A DNA stretch of 38,683 bases from Insulibacter thermoxylanivorax (GTDB taxonomy: Bacteria > Bacillota > Bacilli > Paenibacillales > DA-C8): the NCBI RefSeq assembly GCF_015472005.1, contig NZ_BMAQ01000041.1, positions 1 through 38,683 of the forward strand. Reading direction: 5' to 3'. How positions within the stretch are numbered: the first letter of the stretch is position 1; each line of letters starts with the position of its first letter. The notes under the pieces are model-generated. The model was not told the DNA's origin, searched no databases, and saw nothing but the letters and a program-made list of their open reading frames with translations. Both the position numbers and the translations under genes were made by a program. Shown piece by piece: positions 1 to 7,978 of the stretch.

Positions 1-23
1 ACGCCCATGCTGGGCGTACAATT

Positions 24-58
24 AAGAAGGATCGGCTTTAACGGCCGATCCTTCTTTT
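24..58. terminator. hairpin terminator
   Basis: A 13-bp perfect stem (24-36 with 44-56) and 7-base loop begins right after the stop of the minus-strand gene at 57. The plus-strand side runs into TTTT; the minus-strand tail is weaker (AATTG). It probably ends the minus-strand unit and may work both ways. A second short hairpin (1-6 with 12-17) is cut by the window edge. Confidence 0.7.
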
Positions 59-314
59 ATTGTTCATCCTCCAGCGATTGCTCGAGCTCTTTCGCTCGGA
101 GGTATTCTTCTGTCATGCGGTCCCGCTCCCTGCTCTTCTCCTTCAGGCGTTCGATCGCCGGTTGTATGAGACGATCGATCTCCTTCTGAACGGTATAAGC
201 CAGGTCATAGCGGTTGTGCTGTTCCAGGAACTGGCCGATCTCCATCCATGCGTTGTAGCGATCCAGTTCCTCCCGCGTCATCAAACCTCTGACCTGCACA
301 CTGCAATGCCTCAT
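57..314 (-). CDS. small coiled-coil-like hypothetical protein
   Basis: An 85-residue protein I do not recognise as a named family. It is charged and looks almost wholly helical, with many Glu, Arg and Lys in its C-terminal half (around LKEKSRERDRMTEEYLRAKE), so a coiled coil or helical hairpin is likely. No signal peptide, membrane segment or cysteine cluster is visible. I prefer the ATG at 314, which has AAGGAG 8 bases upstream, to the ATG six codons earlier, where that site would lie inside the gene. It follows the NADH dehydrogenase gene on the same strand with about 75 bases between and is followed directly by a terminator, so it is probably the last gene of that transcript. Confidence 0.6.
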   Translation of the reverse strand: MRHCSVQVRGLMTREELDRYNAWMEIGQFLEQHNRYDLAYTVQKEIDRLIQPAIERLKEKSRERDRMTEEYLRAKELEQSLEDEQ

Positions 315-390
315 CCACGCCACTCCTTCCATCCGACCGATGCTTGCCGCTGCCGATATCCATCGCCCTTATGATGTCAGGCGCTGCTCT

Positions 391-1581
391 TTAGAACCGG
401 GCTTTGCGAATCACAAGGGGGATCCCGCCGATCATATAGAGATATCGAATATCGATCAATTTCTTCAGCAGAGACGCTTTATATCCTTTGAGCTTGCGAT
501 TGCCCACTATGGCAATGGCGTTGCGCTTGCCGAGCGAAGCTACGGTACCCTTGCTCTCAAACTTAAATTCCCGCAGTCCTTCGTTGCGAATCGTTGCCAC
601 GAGGTTATGGGCTACACTTATCCCTTGCTGCATCGCAATCTGAGCCGTTGGAGGATAGGGCTTGCCCTCGGCATTCATGACGATGGAACAATCCCCTACG
701 ACATAGATATTGTCATGACCGGGAACCCGAAGATAGGGATCTACTTGGACACGGCCGCGGACCACATCAAAGCCTGCTTTCTCCAGCAGGCTGTTGCCTC
801 GTATACCGCCCGTCCATACGACGGTGGTGGTCTTAATCTCCTCACCGGTAGCGAGCACGACGCCATCCTGGTAACATTCCTTAATCGGCGTGCCGACGAT
901 GAATTCAACCCCATTGTCCTCTAAGGTCTTGCGTGCATACTCAACCAACTCTTGATCGAAGCCCGGAAGAATCGACGGTGCTGCTTCTATGCTGTAGATC
1001 TTGGTCCAAGACGGATCTACATCGAACTGTTTGCACAGCTTTGGGATGCGTTCAGCCAGTTCAGCGACAAACTCTATGCCGGTGAATCCGGCCCCGCCTA
1101 CGACGAAAGTGAGGTATTCCCGGCGGTAAGGCTCTTGTTTGAACTTGGCAAACTGATATTCGATATGCTCGCGGATGAGATTCACACTGTTCAAACTGCG
1201 GATATGCATCGCATATTCCTTCATGCCCGGGATGCCGAAGGTCTCCGGCTCTCCTCCTAAACCAATCACTAGGTAATCATAAGAGAGCACCCCTTCATCG
1301 AGCACGATCTTGCGCTCATGGGGGCGAATCTCCTTCACGGTGGCTTTGACAAAAACAATCTTAAATTCATCAATGATATTCAGGATATTAATGCGTGCAT
1401 TCTTGGGGTCATCGGTTCCTGCAGCGGGCATATGAAGATTCGTGGTTATATAATGATAATCATGTTTATTGACAAGCGTGACATCCGCTTCATTATAGTT
1501 AAGCTCCTTCTGCAAACGAATAGCCGTGACGATGCCTCCATAACCTGCACCTAATATGACGATTCTAGGCAATCGATTCAT
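391..1581 (-). CDS. type II NADH dehydrogenase (FAD-dependent, YumB-like)
   Basis: A 396-residue pyridine nucleotide-disulfide oxidoreductase that transfers electrons from NADH to the quinone pool without pumping protons. The FAD-binding GAGYGG motif lies near residue 11, a second Rossmann motif (VVGGAGFTGIEF) in the middle binds NADH, and YVVGDCS near the C-terminus is the second FAD contact. The last 25 residues are hydrophobic and basic, as expected for peripheral membrane attachment. Length fits the family (about 400). I choose the ATG at 1581 because the protein then starts at the usual place before the GAGYGG motif; an in-frame ATG at 1596 has its ribosome site too close. B. subtilis carries relatives (YumB, YutJ) near the same Fe-S genes, which supports the assignment. 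Confidence 0.88.
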   Translation of the reverse strand: MNRLPRIVILGAGYGGIVTAIRLQKELNYNEADVTLVNKHDYHYITTNLHMPAAGTDDPKNARINILNIIDEFKIVFVKATVKEIRPHERKIVLDEGVLSYDYLVIGLGGEPETFGIPGMKEYAMHIRSLNSVNLIREHIEYQFAKFKQEPYRREYLTFVVGGAGFTGIEFVAELAERIPKLCKQFDVDPSWTKIYSIEAAPSILPGFDQELVEYARKTLEDNGVEFIVGTPIKECYQDGVVLATGEEIKTTTVVWTGGIRGNSLLEKAGFDVVRGRVQVDPYLRVPGHDNIYVVGDCSIVMNAEGKPYPPTAQIAMQQGISVAHNLVATIRNEGLREFKFESKGTVASLGKRNAIAIVGNRKLKGYKASLLKKLIDIRYLYMIGGIPLVIRKARF

Positions 1582-1596
1582 GATGATCCCATCCAT

Positions 1597-1945
1597 CTCC
1601 TACTTCTACTGTTAGTACATTCTTTCTCTATATCTAATTAACCCCACTTTTTATAATTAATGGATTAGTGAAAAAAAGCACAATCTTATATACTTTTTCA
1701 TTTTAATAAAGTCATTCAAATTAGATCATATAATTTATTATAAGAAAGTTCAAGTCCTAATTTGGCAGTCTTCGGGCATCAAACAAGCCCCTGCCGCGTC
1801 AGGTCTTAGGTCTCCTGACAGCAAACAGAGGCGTGCACGGTTTACACCTTCGTGTACATGATCCCCTAACCATACGTGCATACTAAAGAACAAACCGTAA
1901 GCACACTTGCACGAAACAAGAAATTCAACGAAAGGACGATGGCGC
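1597..1945. other. intergenic region
   Basis: An AT-rich stretch (about 1600-1745) should contain the promoter of the minus-strand NADH dehydrogenase, but no hexamer pair with good spacing stands out. The part from 1760 to 1940 is richer in GC and holds a short inverted repeat (GTCAGG near 1798 with CCTGAC near 1814) without a T-run. I see no gene in it. Confidence 0.5.
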
Positions 1946-2209
1946 ATGACCAGCCTGTGCCCGGTATGCAACGGTCTGGAGAACATCACTAAGACATGCC
2001 CGCAGTGCCGTGCAGCATCAGAAGATCTCGGCAGGATGAGCGACTGGTTCGGGCCGTATTCCCCATATCGTGAGATCGACGATCTGAAGATGACCAATGG
2101 CTGTCTTGATCGAACGAATCACACATGCATCCATATGTGCCAATGTACCGTATGCGGATTAAACTTCTTATGCGAGATCGAGGAATGGCAAAGCCATGAG
2201 TTCCGCTAA
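1946..2209 (+). CDS. small zinc-ribbon-like hypothetical protein
   Basis: An 87-residue protein with eight cysteines. CPVC near residue 5 and CPQC near residue 18 form a classical four-cysteine zinc knuckle. A second cluster (C-x8-CIHMCQCTVC) lies between residues 53 and 71, so two zinc sites are possible. It has no signal peptide or membrane helix. The ATG at 1946 is preceded by AAAGGA with a 9-base spacer. The stop codon is one base from the convergent stop of sda, with no terminator hairpin between them. I cannot name the function; a role as a small regulatory or nucleic-acid-binding zinc protein is only a guess. Confidence 0.65.
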   Translation: MTSLCPVCNGLENITKTCPQCRAASEDLGRMSDWFGPYSPYREIDDLKMTNGCLDRTNHTCIHMCQCTVCGLNFLCEIEEWQSHEFR

Positions 2210-2210
2210 A

Positions 2211-2351
2211 TTATGCCCCGCGATTCACATTCACTTGCAGGTTGCGGCGCTTGATCTCCGCCAAGAGCAGATTGATAAACTCCCGATCCAATTTCAAATC
2301 CACAGCTCGATAATAGGATTCTAATAAATTCTCATTGCTCAGCAATCTCAT
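2211..2351 (-). CDS. sda: sporulation checkpoint inhibitor Sda
   Basis: A 46-residue protein matching Sda in length and pattern: MRLLSNENLLESYYRAVDL at the start and EFINLLLAEIKRR in the second helix, against MRKLSDELLIESYFKATEM and DFIELIENEIKRR as I recall B. subtilis Sda. Sda is a helical hairpin that binds sporulation kinases such as KinA and stops phosphate flow to Spo0A when replication initiation is disturbed or DNA is damaged. The start has a GGGGATAGGTGA ribosome site just upstream. The 5' region carries several DnaA boxes, in line with the known control of sda by DnaA. It converges on the zinc-ribbon gene with one base between the stops. Confidence 0.93.
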   Translation of the reverse strand: MRLLSNENLLESYYRAVDLKLDREFINLLLAEIKRRNLQVNVNRGA

Positions 2352-2460
2352 ATTCACCTATCCCCTTACATCTTTCAATCTATCATCGCAGCGCAAGCGC
2401 GAAGAGCTTGCGGAGTTCGACATTCCCGCGCAACATTTGTAAATGTTTGGTCGCTCAACC

Positions 2461-2489
2461 ATCATATCATGCCTCTAGAAGAGGAACAA
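2461..2489 (-). promoter_or_regulatory. candidate sigma-A promoter of sda
   Basis: On the minus strand the sequence reads TTGTTC (2484-2489), 17 bases, TATGAT (2461-2466). The -10 is good and the -35 weak (3 of 6). A perfect DnaA box lies 8 bases upstream of the -35, a sensible place for control by DnaA. It would give a leader of about 100 bases. Confidence 0.5.
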
Positions 2490-2496
2490 CTCCTAA

Positions 2497-2606
2497 TTAT
2501 CCACAATATTGTGAATGAAACTGTCGATGACTTGTTAGTAAATGTCGTCATTCGTCTAGTATCAAGGATGAATATGTGGAAGAAGTTATTCACACTCTGT
2601 GGATAA
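2497..2606. promoter_or_regulatory. DnaA-box cluster upstream of sda
   Basis: Three sites match TTATNCACA exactly: TTATCCACA at 2497-2505 (plus), TTATTCACA at 2586-2594 (plus) and TGTGGATAA at 2598-2606 (minus-strand box). Two weaker ones are TGTGAATGA at 2510-2518 and TGTGGAAGA at 2575-2583. The pair at 2586-2606 is inverted with three bases between. DnaA is known to control sda in B. subtilis, so a direct role is likely. Confidence 0.8.
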
Positions 2607-2668
2607 GAAGCGAATAAAAAATATTTATCACGTTCCGTTCCTCGCTTCACAGAAAGTATTCAATCAAA

Positions 2669-2700
2669 CAAAAAAAGCATCCTCCAGTTGGAAGATGCTT
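2669..2700 (-). terminator. terminator of the HesB/IscA gene
   Basis: On the minus strand a 12-bp stem with one wobble (2689-2700 with 2675-2686) is followed by a run of seven T, about 30 bases after the stop codon at 2731. A clear intrinsic terminator. Confidence 0.88.
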
Positions 2701-2730
2701 CGAGGTCCTGCGGATGATCTGAGCCAACGA

Positions 2731-3084
2731 TCAGCACTGCTCTGGTACGCCCTGATCTTCCCGCGTGCGGAAAGAGGAACCGCAGCCGCAGGTGGCGATT
2801 GCGTTCGGGTTTTCGATTGTAAACCCGCCGCCCATCGCCGATTCCTTGTAGTCAATCGTCACGCCGTACAGATATCTGGCGCTGTCCTCATCAACGACCA
2901 CCTTTAAGCCGTGTATCTCAAATTCCTTATCTGTCTCAGATTGTTCATCATCGAAGCCCATGCCGTATGAGAATCCGCTGCAGCCGCCGGTTGTCACGCC
3001 GACACGCAGAAACATGTTCGGCGTTTCCTGTTCAGCAAGCATGGCTTTGAGTTTCTCGCAAGCTGTTTCACTGATTTGAATCAT
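2731..3084 (-). CDS. A-type Fe-S carrier protein (HesB/IscA family, YutM-like)
   Basis: A 117-residue A-type carrier that receives Fe-S clusters from a scaffold and passes them to target enzymes. The three ligand cysteines are in the standard places: C35 in GGCSGFSYGMGF, and C99 and C101 in ATCGCGSS. The glycine-rich MGGGFTIENPN segment before the last pair is also typical. The ATG at 3084 has AAGGAGG about 10 bases upstream; an in-frame ATG 27 codons earlier has no site and gives a non-family N-terminus. The gene is divergent from the NifU-like gene, and the two probably serve the same Fe-S supply (for example LipA, encoded later in this window, which needs clusters). Confidence 0.93.
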   Translation of the reverse strand: MIQISETACEKLKAMLAEQETPNMFLRVGVTTGGCSGFSYGMGFDDEQSETDKEFEIHGLKVVVDEDSARYLYGVTIDYKESAMGGGFTIENPNAIATCGCGSSFRTREDQGVPEQC

Positions 3085-3201
3085 CGCTTGTTGCACCTCC
3101 TTATTTAGAATTATTATAACAACTAAGTCCTGCTTTCCACAAGAGGCCTTGCAGAACGTTCTCAAGTCAGCAGACTATGTTCATTTTGCCTAATATGTTA
3201 T

Positions 3202-3234
3202 ATAATAAGTTACGTATAGTGACATAAGTTACGA
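3202..3234 (+). promoter_or_regulatory. -10 element and direct repeat upstream of the NifU-like gene
   Basis: A TATAAT hexamer lies at 3202-3207, 55 bases before the NifU-like start, without a clear -35. It overlaps the first of two exact copies of ATAAGTTACG (3206-3215 and 3225-3234), whose starts are 19 bp apart, about two helical turns. The repeat could be an operator covering the promoter and start site; the factor is unknown. Confidence 0.4.
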
Positions 3235-3261
3235 TTGTGTACGAAAGGAGCTGACAGTCTG

Positions 3262-3507
3262 ATGAGTGATGTACAAGCAAATTCCAAATACGATGAAGTA
3301 CTCGAGGTCTTGGATAAGCTGCGCCCCTTCCTGCAAAGAGACGGGGGAGACGTAGAACTGGTCGATGTTGAAGATGGCGTCGTCAAGCTGAAACTCATGG
3401 GTGCTTGCGGCAGCTGCCCGAGCTCGACAATCACCCTGAAGGCAGGAATTGAGCGCGCACTGTGCGAAGAAGTAGAAGGCATTCATGAAGTGGTGCAAGT
3501 CTACTAA
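3262..3507 (+). CDS. NifU C-terminal-domain Fe-S protein (YutI-like)
   Basis: An 81-residue protein that is just the NifU C-terminal (Nfu) domain, which holds a transient 4Fe-4S cluster for delivery to apo-enzymes. The cluster motif CGSC (C49 and C52, in [11 protein letters not shown]) is present, preceded by [19 protein letters not shown], a family signature. The start at 3262 has AAAGGAG 11 bases upstream; the ATG 9 codons before has none. A strong terminator follows, so it is transcribed alone. It lies beside the A-type carrier, as Fe-S accessory genes do in related Bacillales. Confidence 0.94.
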   Translation: MSDVQANSKYDEVLEVLDKLRPFLQRDGGDVELVDVEDGVVKLKLMGACGSCPSSTITLKAGIERALCEEVEGIHEVVQVY

Positions 3508-3511
3508 TATC

Positions 3512-3554
3512 AAGCCCTTACCCCAGCCGTTCTCATCGGGGCGGGGCTTTTTTT
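3512..3554 (+). terminator. terminator of the NifU-like gene
   Basis: AAGCCC (3512-3517) and CCCC (3521-3524) pair with CGGGG and GGGGCTT (3537-3549), followed directly by a run of T. A strong intrinsic terminator on the plus strand. Confidence 0.88.
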
Positions 3555-3565
3555 TGCGTATCAAC

Positions 3566-3614
3566 CAAAAATCCCTGATCCTCAGCTGACCACACTGGCC
3601 GGCAAGGATCAGGG
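3566..3614 (-). terminator. terminator of the HEPN gene
   Basis: A 10-bp perfect stem (3605-3614 with 3573-3582) read on the minus strand ends in ATTTTTGG. It lies about 45 bases beyond the minus-strand stop at 3659 and back to back with the NifU-like terminator. Confidence 0.75.
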
Positions 3615-3658
3615 TTCTCCCGCTACACTTCACCTGCGCACACTCTCCGAACCTTCCC

Positions 3659-4387
3659 TCAGGAACTCATCCCAGAATGAGCGATGCGCTGATAAGACAC
3701 TTCGAAGATCGTCGTCATCGTCTGATAGACCATCTCACAGCCCTGCGCCAACACAGCCATGCTCTGCTCCAGATCTTCGATCCCATTGAGCTTCGTAAAG
3801 TGCTTCTTCGTCTGATGAAGATCATCCAACATCTCAACATTCACGTAGTGAATCTCCAAATTGCGTTTCTTGCGCAGAACATTCAGCGGCTCCTGATAGG
3901 CGGCTTTGATCTTCTGCAGGCGATCATAGAGATCCTGTACGGAGGGCTCCGTCCTCATCTGCCGCAGAACCGTAAAGAAGGAATACCTTGGTTTCACCCG
4001 CTCTGTCCTCAGCATGTACAGCTCATTCATAAAATAGCCGAGCTTATCGAGAATGGAGAATACGCGGACGATGGCATTTTTGTAAAAATAGACGTGTAAG
4101 CGATAATCGGCCAACTCACCGGCGTCCATCTCTTCTTCGAACTGCTTATGAACCCGCTTGCTAAACCATGCCGCGGCATATTGGCTCTGCTCCAGCTCAT
4201 TCAAGGAATCCTTGAAACCTCTGGCCCAGGCCTCAAGGCGGTAGATCGAAGCATGTTCCTCCATGCCGTCGGGGATGCTCGCGCGAAGCTGCCCGCAATA
4301 TCGATCGATCAAGTGGAAGATCTTCCGGAATTGTTCACTCTGCTCTGCACTCGGCTCTCCAAGCAGACGTCGCAGCAATCGCCTCAC
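3659..4387 (-). CDS. HEPN-domain protein (Cthe_2314-like)
   Basis: A 242-residue, mainly helical soluble protein. Near the C-terminus it has RKKRNLEIHYVNVE; R175 and H180 form the R-x4-H motif of HEPN domains, which in many families is an RNase active site. Overall it resembles the Cthe_2314-like HEPN family found widely in Paenibacillus-type genomes, whose substrate is unknown to me. The start is a GTG with only a weak AGATGAG upstream, so the N-terminus is uncertain. It follows ctaA on the same strand with 39 bases between and is ended by its own terminator. No nucleotidyltransferase or other antitoxin partner lies next to it, so a toxin-antitoxin role is not supported by context. Confidence 0.7.
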   Translation of the reverse strand: MRRLLRRLLGEPSAEQSEQFRKIFHLIDRYCGQLRASIPDGMEEHASIYRLEAWARGFKDSLNELEQSQYAAAWFSKRVHKQFEEEMDAGELADYRLHVYFYKNAIVRVFSILDKLGYFMNELYMLRTERVKPRYSFFTVLRQMRTEPSVQDLYDRLQKIKAAYQEPLNVLRKKRNLEIHYVNVEMLDDLHQTKKHFTKLNGIEDLEQSMAVLAQGCEMVYQTMTTIFEVSYQRIAHSGMSS

Positions 4388-4426
4388 CTCATCTAATAAG
4401 ATCTGAAGCAGTATGTACGGGCCGAA

Positions 4427-5389
4427 TCATCCAAGACTTGTCTCTGCAGTCTGACCGACACGGCGCAGCGCACGTCTGCTCTTCCATACCTCGATGATCA
4501 TGTAGCATTGGACGGAGAACATCACAGCGATGATCATCGTGTGCAACATCGCTGCGAAGACGTAGACATCCGCATTCTCAAGCGCGAATGTAACCAGTGC
4601 TCCGCTTAAGATCTGCAGGATGATGGTGACGAATACAATGTTTCCCGCTCTGCGCATATGGGCCGGCATCTCACGAGCGCGAAGCGTCCAGACGGTAACC
4701 CACGCGATCAAGATGAACAGAATCAACGCGCTTAACCGGTGTATGAACACGATGCCTGCTGCTCCCGTCAGTTCGGGGATCCACTCTCCGTTGCACAGCG
4801 GCCAGCCCGTGCAGCCTGCGAAGGACTCGGTATGCCGCACATAGGCGCCAAGATAGACGACGACATAACAGAAGATCGCCGAGATCCACAGCAAGGCATA
4901 GTACCCGCTGCTGTAGCGGAAGTTCTCGGACTCTCCCGCGTCCGTCTCGGATCTGCCAACCGCTTTGACGAGCAGATACGTACATGCAAAGGCGATCAGC
5001 GAGAACCCGAAATGAAGCGCCAAGACAGCGTCTGACTGCGGCTGTACGACGGCCATCGCGCCGAGGATCGCTTGCAAAACGGTAAAGAAGAGCGAACTTC
5101 CTGCATAGATGACCGCTTCCTTGTTCTCCCGCATATAGCGCCATACCAGCACGAAGGCCGCCGCGACGATGATCCCCACAATCCCCGAGATCAGGCGATG
5201 GTTGTACTCTAGGAAGGATTCAACGGTATAAGCCGGGATGAACTTGCCATTACACAGCGGCCAGTCGGTGCCGCAGCCCCGGCCGGCATCCATCTTCGTC
5301 ACGGCTACGCCAGCGATCAGGACGAAGAACATGCCGATACACGATAGAAGCGATACATTCCTGACTATACGGTTCAAGACTTCCTGCAC
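4427..5389 (-). CDS. ctaA: heme A synthase CtaA
   Basis: A 320-residue integral membrane protein that oxidises the C8 methyl of heme O to the formyl group of heme A, needed by aa3-type oxidases. About eight hydrophobic segments can be traced in two similar halves. Heme-ligand histidines appear in YNHRLISG (first half) and FIHRLSALI (second half). Each half also has the extracellular cysteine motif: GCGTDWPLCNG and GCTGWPLCNG, as in the Bacillus enzyme. The start is GTG with GGAAGTAGAG before it. The partner ctaB, making heme O, lies about 9.5 kb away with sco rather than beside it. The HEPN gene follows closely and may be cotranscribed. Confidence 0.94.
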   Translation of the reverse strand: MQEVLNRIVRNVSLLSCIGMFFVLIAGVAVTKMDAGRGCGTDWPLCNGKFIPAYTVESFLEYNHRLISGIVGIIVAAAFVLVWRYMRENKEAVIYAGSSLFFTVLQAILGAMAVVQPQSDAVLALHFGFSLIAFACTYLLVKAVGRSETDAGESENFRYSSGYYALLWISAIFCYVVVYLGAYVRHTESFAGCTGWPLCNGEWIPELTGAAGIVFIHRLSALILFILIAWVTVWTLRAREMPAHMRRAGNIVFVTIILQILSGALVTFALENADVYVFAAMLHTMIIAVMFSVQCYMIIEVWKSRRALRRVGQTAETSLG

Positions 5390-5417
5390 CTCTACTTCCT
5401 AAGTGTGTTCCGCTATC

Positions 5418-5423
5418 ATTATA
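5418..5423 (-). promoter_or_regulatory. candidate -10 of the ctaA promoter
   Basis: A consensus TATAAT on the minus strand about 30 bases upstream of the ctaA start. The -35 at the right spacing is poor, so only the -10 is supported. Confidence 0.4.
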
Positions 5424-5543
5424 TCGCTTACAATGTGACAATTTCCACGTCCATACGAGAAAGATGTGAACAAGTTTTGACATTCGCATGGACCTCAGGA
5501 AATTCTCGATCTTCGGGAAACTCCCTATCAGTGCATATCTGCA

Positions 5544-7181
5544 TCAGCGGAATCTCTTCGGCACGAAGGCGAGCAGTCTCACGAGCACCTTCTGCACACG
5601 GTCAGGAATGTAACCGAGATCTTCATCGTTAACCAACTGGAACTTCAGGATCAACAGGATATAACCGACACCAAGTACGAAGCTGACGATCGAAGCGATG
5701 ACCATATCGTTCAGTCTAACCAGCGGCGTAGCGATCAGCATGCTCAGAAGTTCATGCAGGCCGTAGCCGAGCAGGGCCAGCACGGCTGTCGAGACGAACA
5801 GCAGCACCCACTGCTTCATCGTAAAGATCGAGAATCGCACCATCTTCCGCAAGACATATCGATATAGCGTGAAGATGAAGGCGAAGGTCAGCATCGTCGC
5901 GCCGACGATCCCATAGATCCCGAACAACTGAGCAAGCAGGATGCTTGTGACCAATTTCACGATGATGCCGAGGATTACGATCCGCATGGTAAGATAAGTC
6001 TTGCCAAGTCCTGTCAAGATCGATCCCGTGGTCATCATCATGACTTGGAACAGCGTACTTGCCACAAGCATGGCGATGATGTCCGATCCCTCTGTATCCC
6101 CGAATAGAAATCCATTGAACGAAGGAGCTGCCGCACAGAGCATCAGCACGATCGGCAGCGCCGTTAAGATCGTCACCTTCAGCGCCAGGACGCTCTGTGT
6201 CCGCACCCTCTCCATATCGCGCTGCGCATAGGCGGAGCTGACGACAGGCAGGATCGTCTGGCCGACGGCGATCGCCAGGACAGGTGCGATGCCGGCAAAG
6301 GACTGAGCGCGTCCCGATAAGATCCCGAGGGTCTCCTTGGCCGCCTCATAGCCGATGCTGCCTTCCAACAAACCGATCGTAATCGAGGAGTCGATGAAGT
6401 AGATCATCGGCACATTGAGCGAGACGAAACAGATCGGAATCGCAAGCTGGAAGATCCGGCGATAGATCGCCCGCGTCGATTGGCGGTAGTAAAACTGTTC
6501 TTGTTCATACAAGGGCTTGTCCTGCTTGCGGCTGCGCAGCCAATACCAGAGCATCACGCATAACGCGCCGATCGCTCCTGCCACGCCGCCGAAAGAAGCG
6601 CCGGCTGCAGCTGTGGCCTGATCATAGCCGAGCCATATGAGGATGCCGGCTAAAGAAACAGCGGTGATGACGCGCAGGATCTGCTCGATGATCTGGGACA
6701 TCCCCTGCGCCATCATGATCTGCCGGCCTTGATAATAGCCCCTCATCACGGCGATCAGCGGAAAGATCAGCATCGCCGGAGCTAACGTGCGAATCGCCAG
6801 AGCTGCGTCCCGGTCCTTCGTGATGTACTCCGCGTAATATGGAGCGATGATGAACAGGAATATCGTCATGACAAGGCCTGCGGTAAACGCAAACTTCGCC
6901 GCCGCACGGAAGATATCCAGGGCTTCCCGGTGCCGCCCGAGCGCCGTACGGTCGGAGATCAGCTTGCTCAGAGCACTTGGAATCCCAGCTGTTGCGATGA
7001 CCAGCAAGGCGGAATAAATATTATATGCGATTCCATAGGTTGCCATCCCTGCGTCGCCGAGCAGATACTGCAGCGGGACCCGTTGGATGAGCCCTAAGAA
7101 TCTAGCGACGAAAGCCGCCAACGCTAAGATCATCGTACCCCTTAGCAGTGATTGGCGGACCGATGCTGCTTCATTATCCAA
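5544..7181 (-). CDS. MurJ-like lipid II flippase / polysaccharide export membrane protein (MOP superfamily)
   Basis: A 545-residue polytopic protein with about 14 hydrophobic segments, of the MVF/MATE-like MOP flippase superfamily. The N-terminus (SLLRGTMILALAAFVARFLG) and the conserved GYYQGRQIMM after the fifth helix are typical of the YtgP/SpoVB branch. B. subtilis YtgP (MurJ) flips lipid II for wall synthesis, while SpoVB acts in spore cortex synthesis; the sequence alone does not decide between them. The start is a TTG at 7181 with AAGGGGAG upstream. It lies just after a Cof phosphatase and a class B PBP on the same strand, a context that favours peptidoglycan synthesis in growing cells. 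Confidence 0.85.
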   Translation of the reverse strand: MDNEAASVRQSLLRGTMILALAAFVARFLGLIQRVPLQYLLGDAGMATYGIAYNIYSALLVIATAGIPSALSKLISDRTALGRHREALDIFRAAAKFAFTAGLVMTIFLFIIAPYYAEYITKDRDAALAIRTLAPAMLIFPLIAVMRGYYQGRQIMMAQGMSQIIEQILRVITAVSLAGILIWLGYDQATAAAGASFGGVAGAIGALCVMLWYWLRSRKQDKPLYEQEQFYYRQSTRAIYRRIFQLAIPICFVSLNVPMIYFIDSSITIGLLEGSIGYEAAKETLGILSGRAQSFAGIAPVLAIAVGQTILPVVSSAYAQRDMERVRTQSVLALKVTILTALPIVLMLCAAAPSFNGFLFGDTEGSDIIAMLVASTLFQVMMMTTGSILTGLGKTYLTMRIVILGIIVKLVTSILLAQLFGIYGIVGATMLTFAFIFTLYRYVLRKMVRFSIFTMKQWVLLFVSTAVLALLGYGLHELLSMLIATPLVRLNDMVIASIVSFVLGVGYILLILKFQLVNDEDLGYIPDRVQKVLVRLLAFVPKRFR

Positions 7182-7208
7182 TGCTAGAACTCCCCTTCAC
7201 GGTCTCCC

Positions 7209-7946
7209 TTATGAAAGAACAACTTGGCGCAGGATATGAGCAACTCCGTCTTCATTGTTCGACAGGGTAACCATATCAGCTGCTTCTTTGACTTCATCTT
7301 GAGCATTGCCCATGGCGATACCCAGACCTGCTTCACGAATCATCGCGAGATCATTTAGACTATCGCCTACAGCGATGATCTGCGACATCTCGTATCCGAG
7401 CCGCTCGCATAAGATTGCCAGTCCGGCAGCCTTATTCACGCCCCGCGGGTTAAACTCAAGATTATAAGGATGAGAATTCGTGATTTCGAAGCGTCCCATA
7501 TCTTCCGCACGTTGACGCAGCTCAGTAAGCAGTTCAACATTCTCTGTATAGACGCCGAATTTCAACCATTGTTCCGCATAAGGATCTTCACTCCAGGTGT
7601 CTTTGTTAAACACTTGTTCGGTGGTAGATCCCCAGTACCAAACATCATGTTGCAGCGCCCAATTGCGCAATTCTTCGACAAGGTCTGCATCCATCGTGAT
7701 GCGTGTAATCAGCTTCTCCCGATGTTCCCAAACTTCGCTGCCATTGGCAGCAACGATGGGCAGCTCGATCTGGATCTCATCGATATAAGGCGATACGTTA
7801 TAGATTCCCCGTCCCGTGGACAAGCAGACCGTCACGCCCAGTTGACTGCACTCACGGATCACTTGCAGATTTGCCGCACTGATCTGTGATTGCTCATTCA
7901 ACAGCGTACCATCCATGTCCAGTGCGATCATTTTGTATCTGGTCAT
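7209..7946 (-). CDS. Cof-type HAD-IIB phosphatase
   Basis: A 245-residue HAD hydrolase of the Cof subfamily, which dephosphorylates small metabolites such as sugar phosphates or flavin and pyridoxal intermediates. Motif I is MIALDMDGTLL at the N-terminus, motif II is CLSTGRG, the motif III lysine is in GVNKAAGL, and motif IV is AVGDSLNDLAMI. A cap domain of the C2 type lies between. The length and motif order are standard. The start has ATAGGAGTGG upstream. The gene is 32 bases after the PBP gene and 27 bases before the flippase gene, so all three look like one operon. The substrate cannot be told from the sequence. Confidence 0.92.
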   Translation of the reverse strand: MTRYKMIALDMDGTLLNEQSQISAANLQVIRECSQLGVTVCLSTGRGIYNVSPYIDEIQIELPIVAANGSEVWEHREKLITRITMDADLVEELRNWALQHDVWYWGSTTEQVFNKDTWSEDPYAEQWLKFGVYTENVELLTELRQRAEDMGRFEITNSHPYNLEFNPRGVNKAAGLAILCERLGYEMSQIIAVGDSLNDLAMIREAGLGIAMGNAQDEVKEAADMVTLSNNEDGVAHILRQVVLS

Positions 7947-7978
7947 CTATTCCACTCCTATTGAAGTTCCATGATTGA

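Noticed and set aside
340-924. 194-codon open frame on the plus strand
   Set aside because: It is antisense to the NADH dehydrogenase gene.
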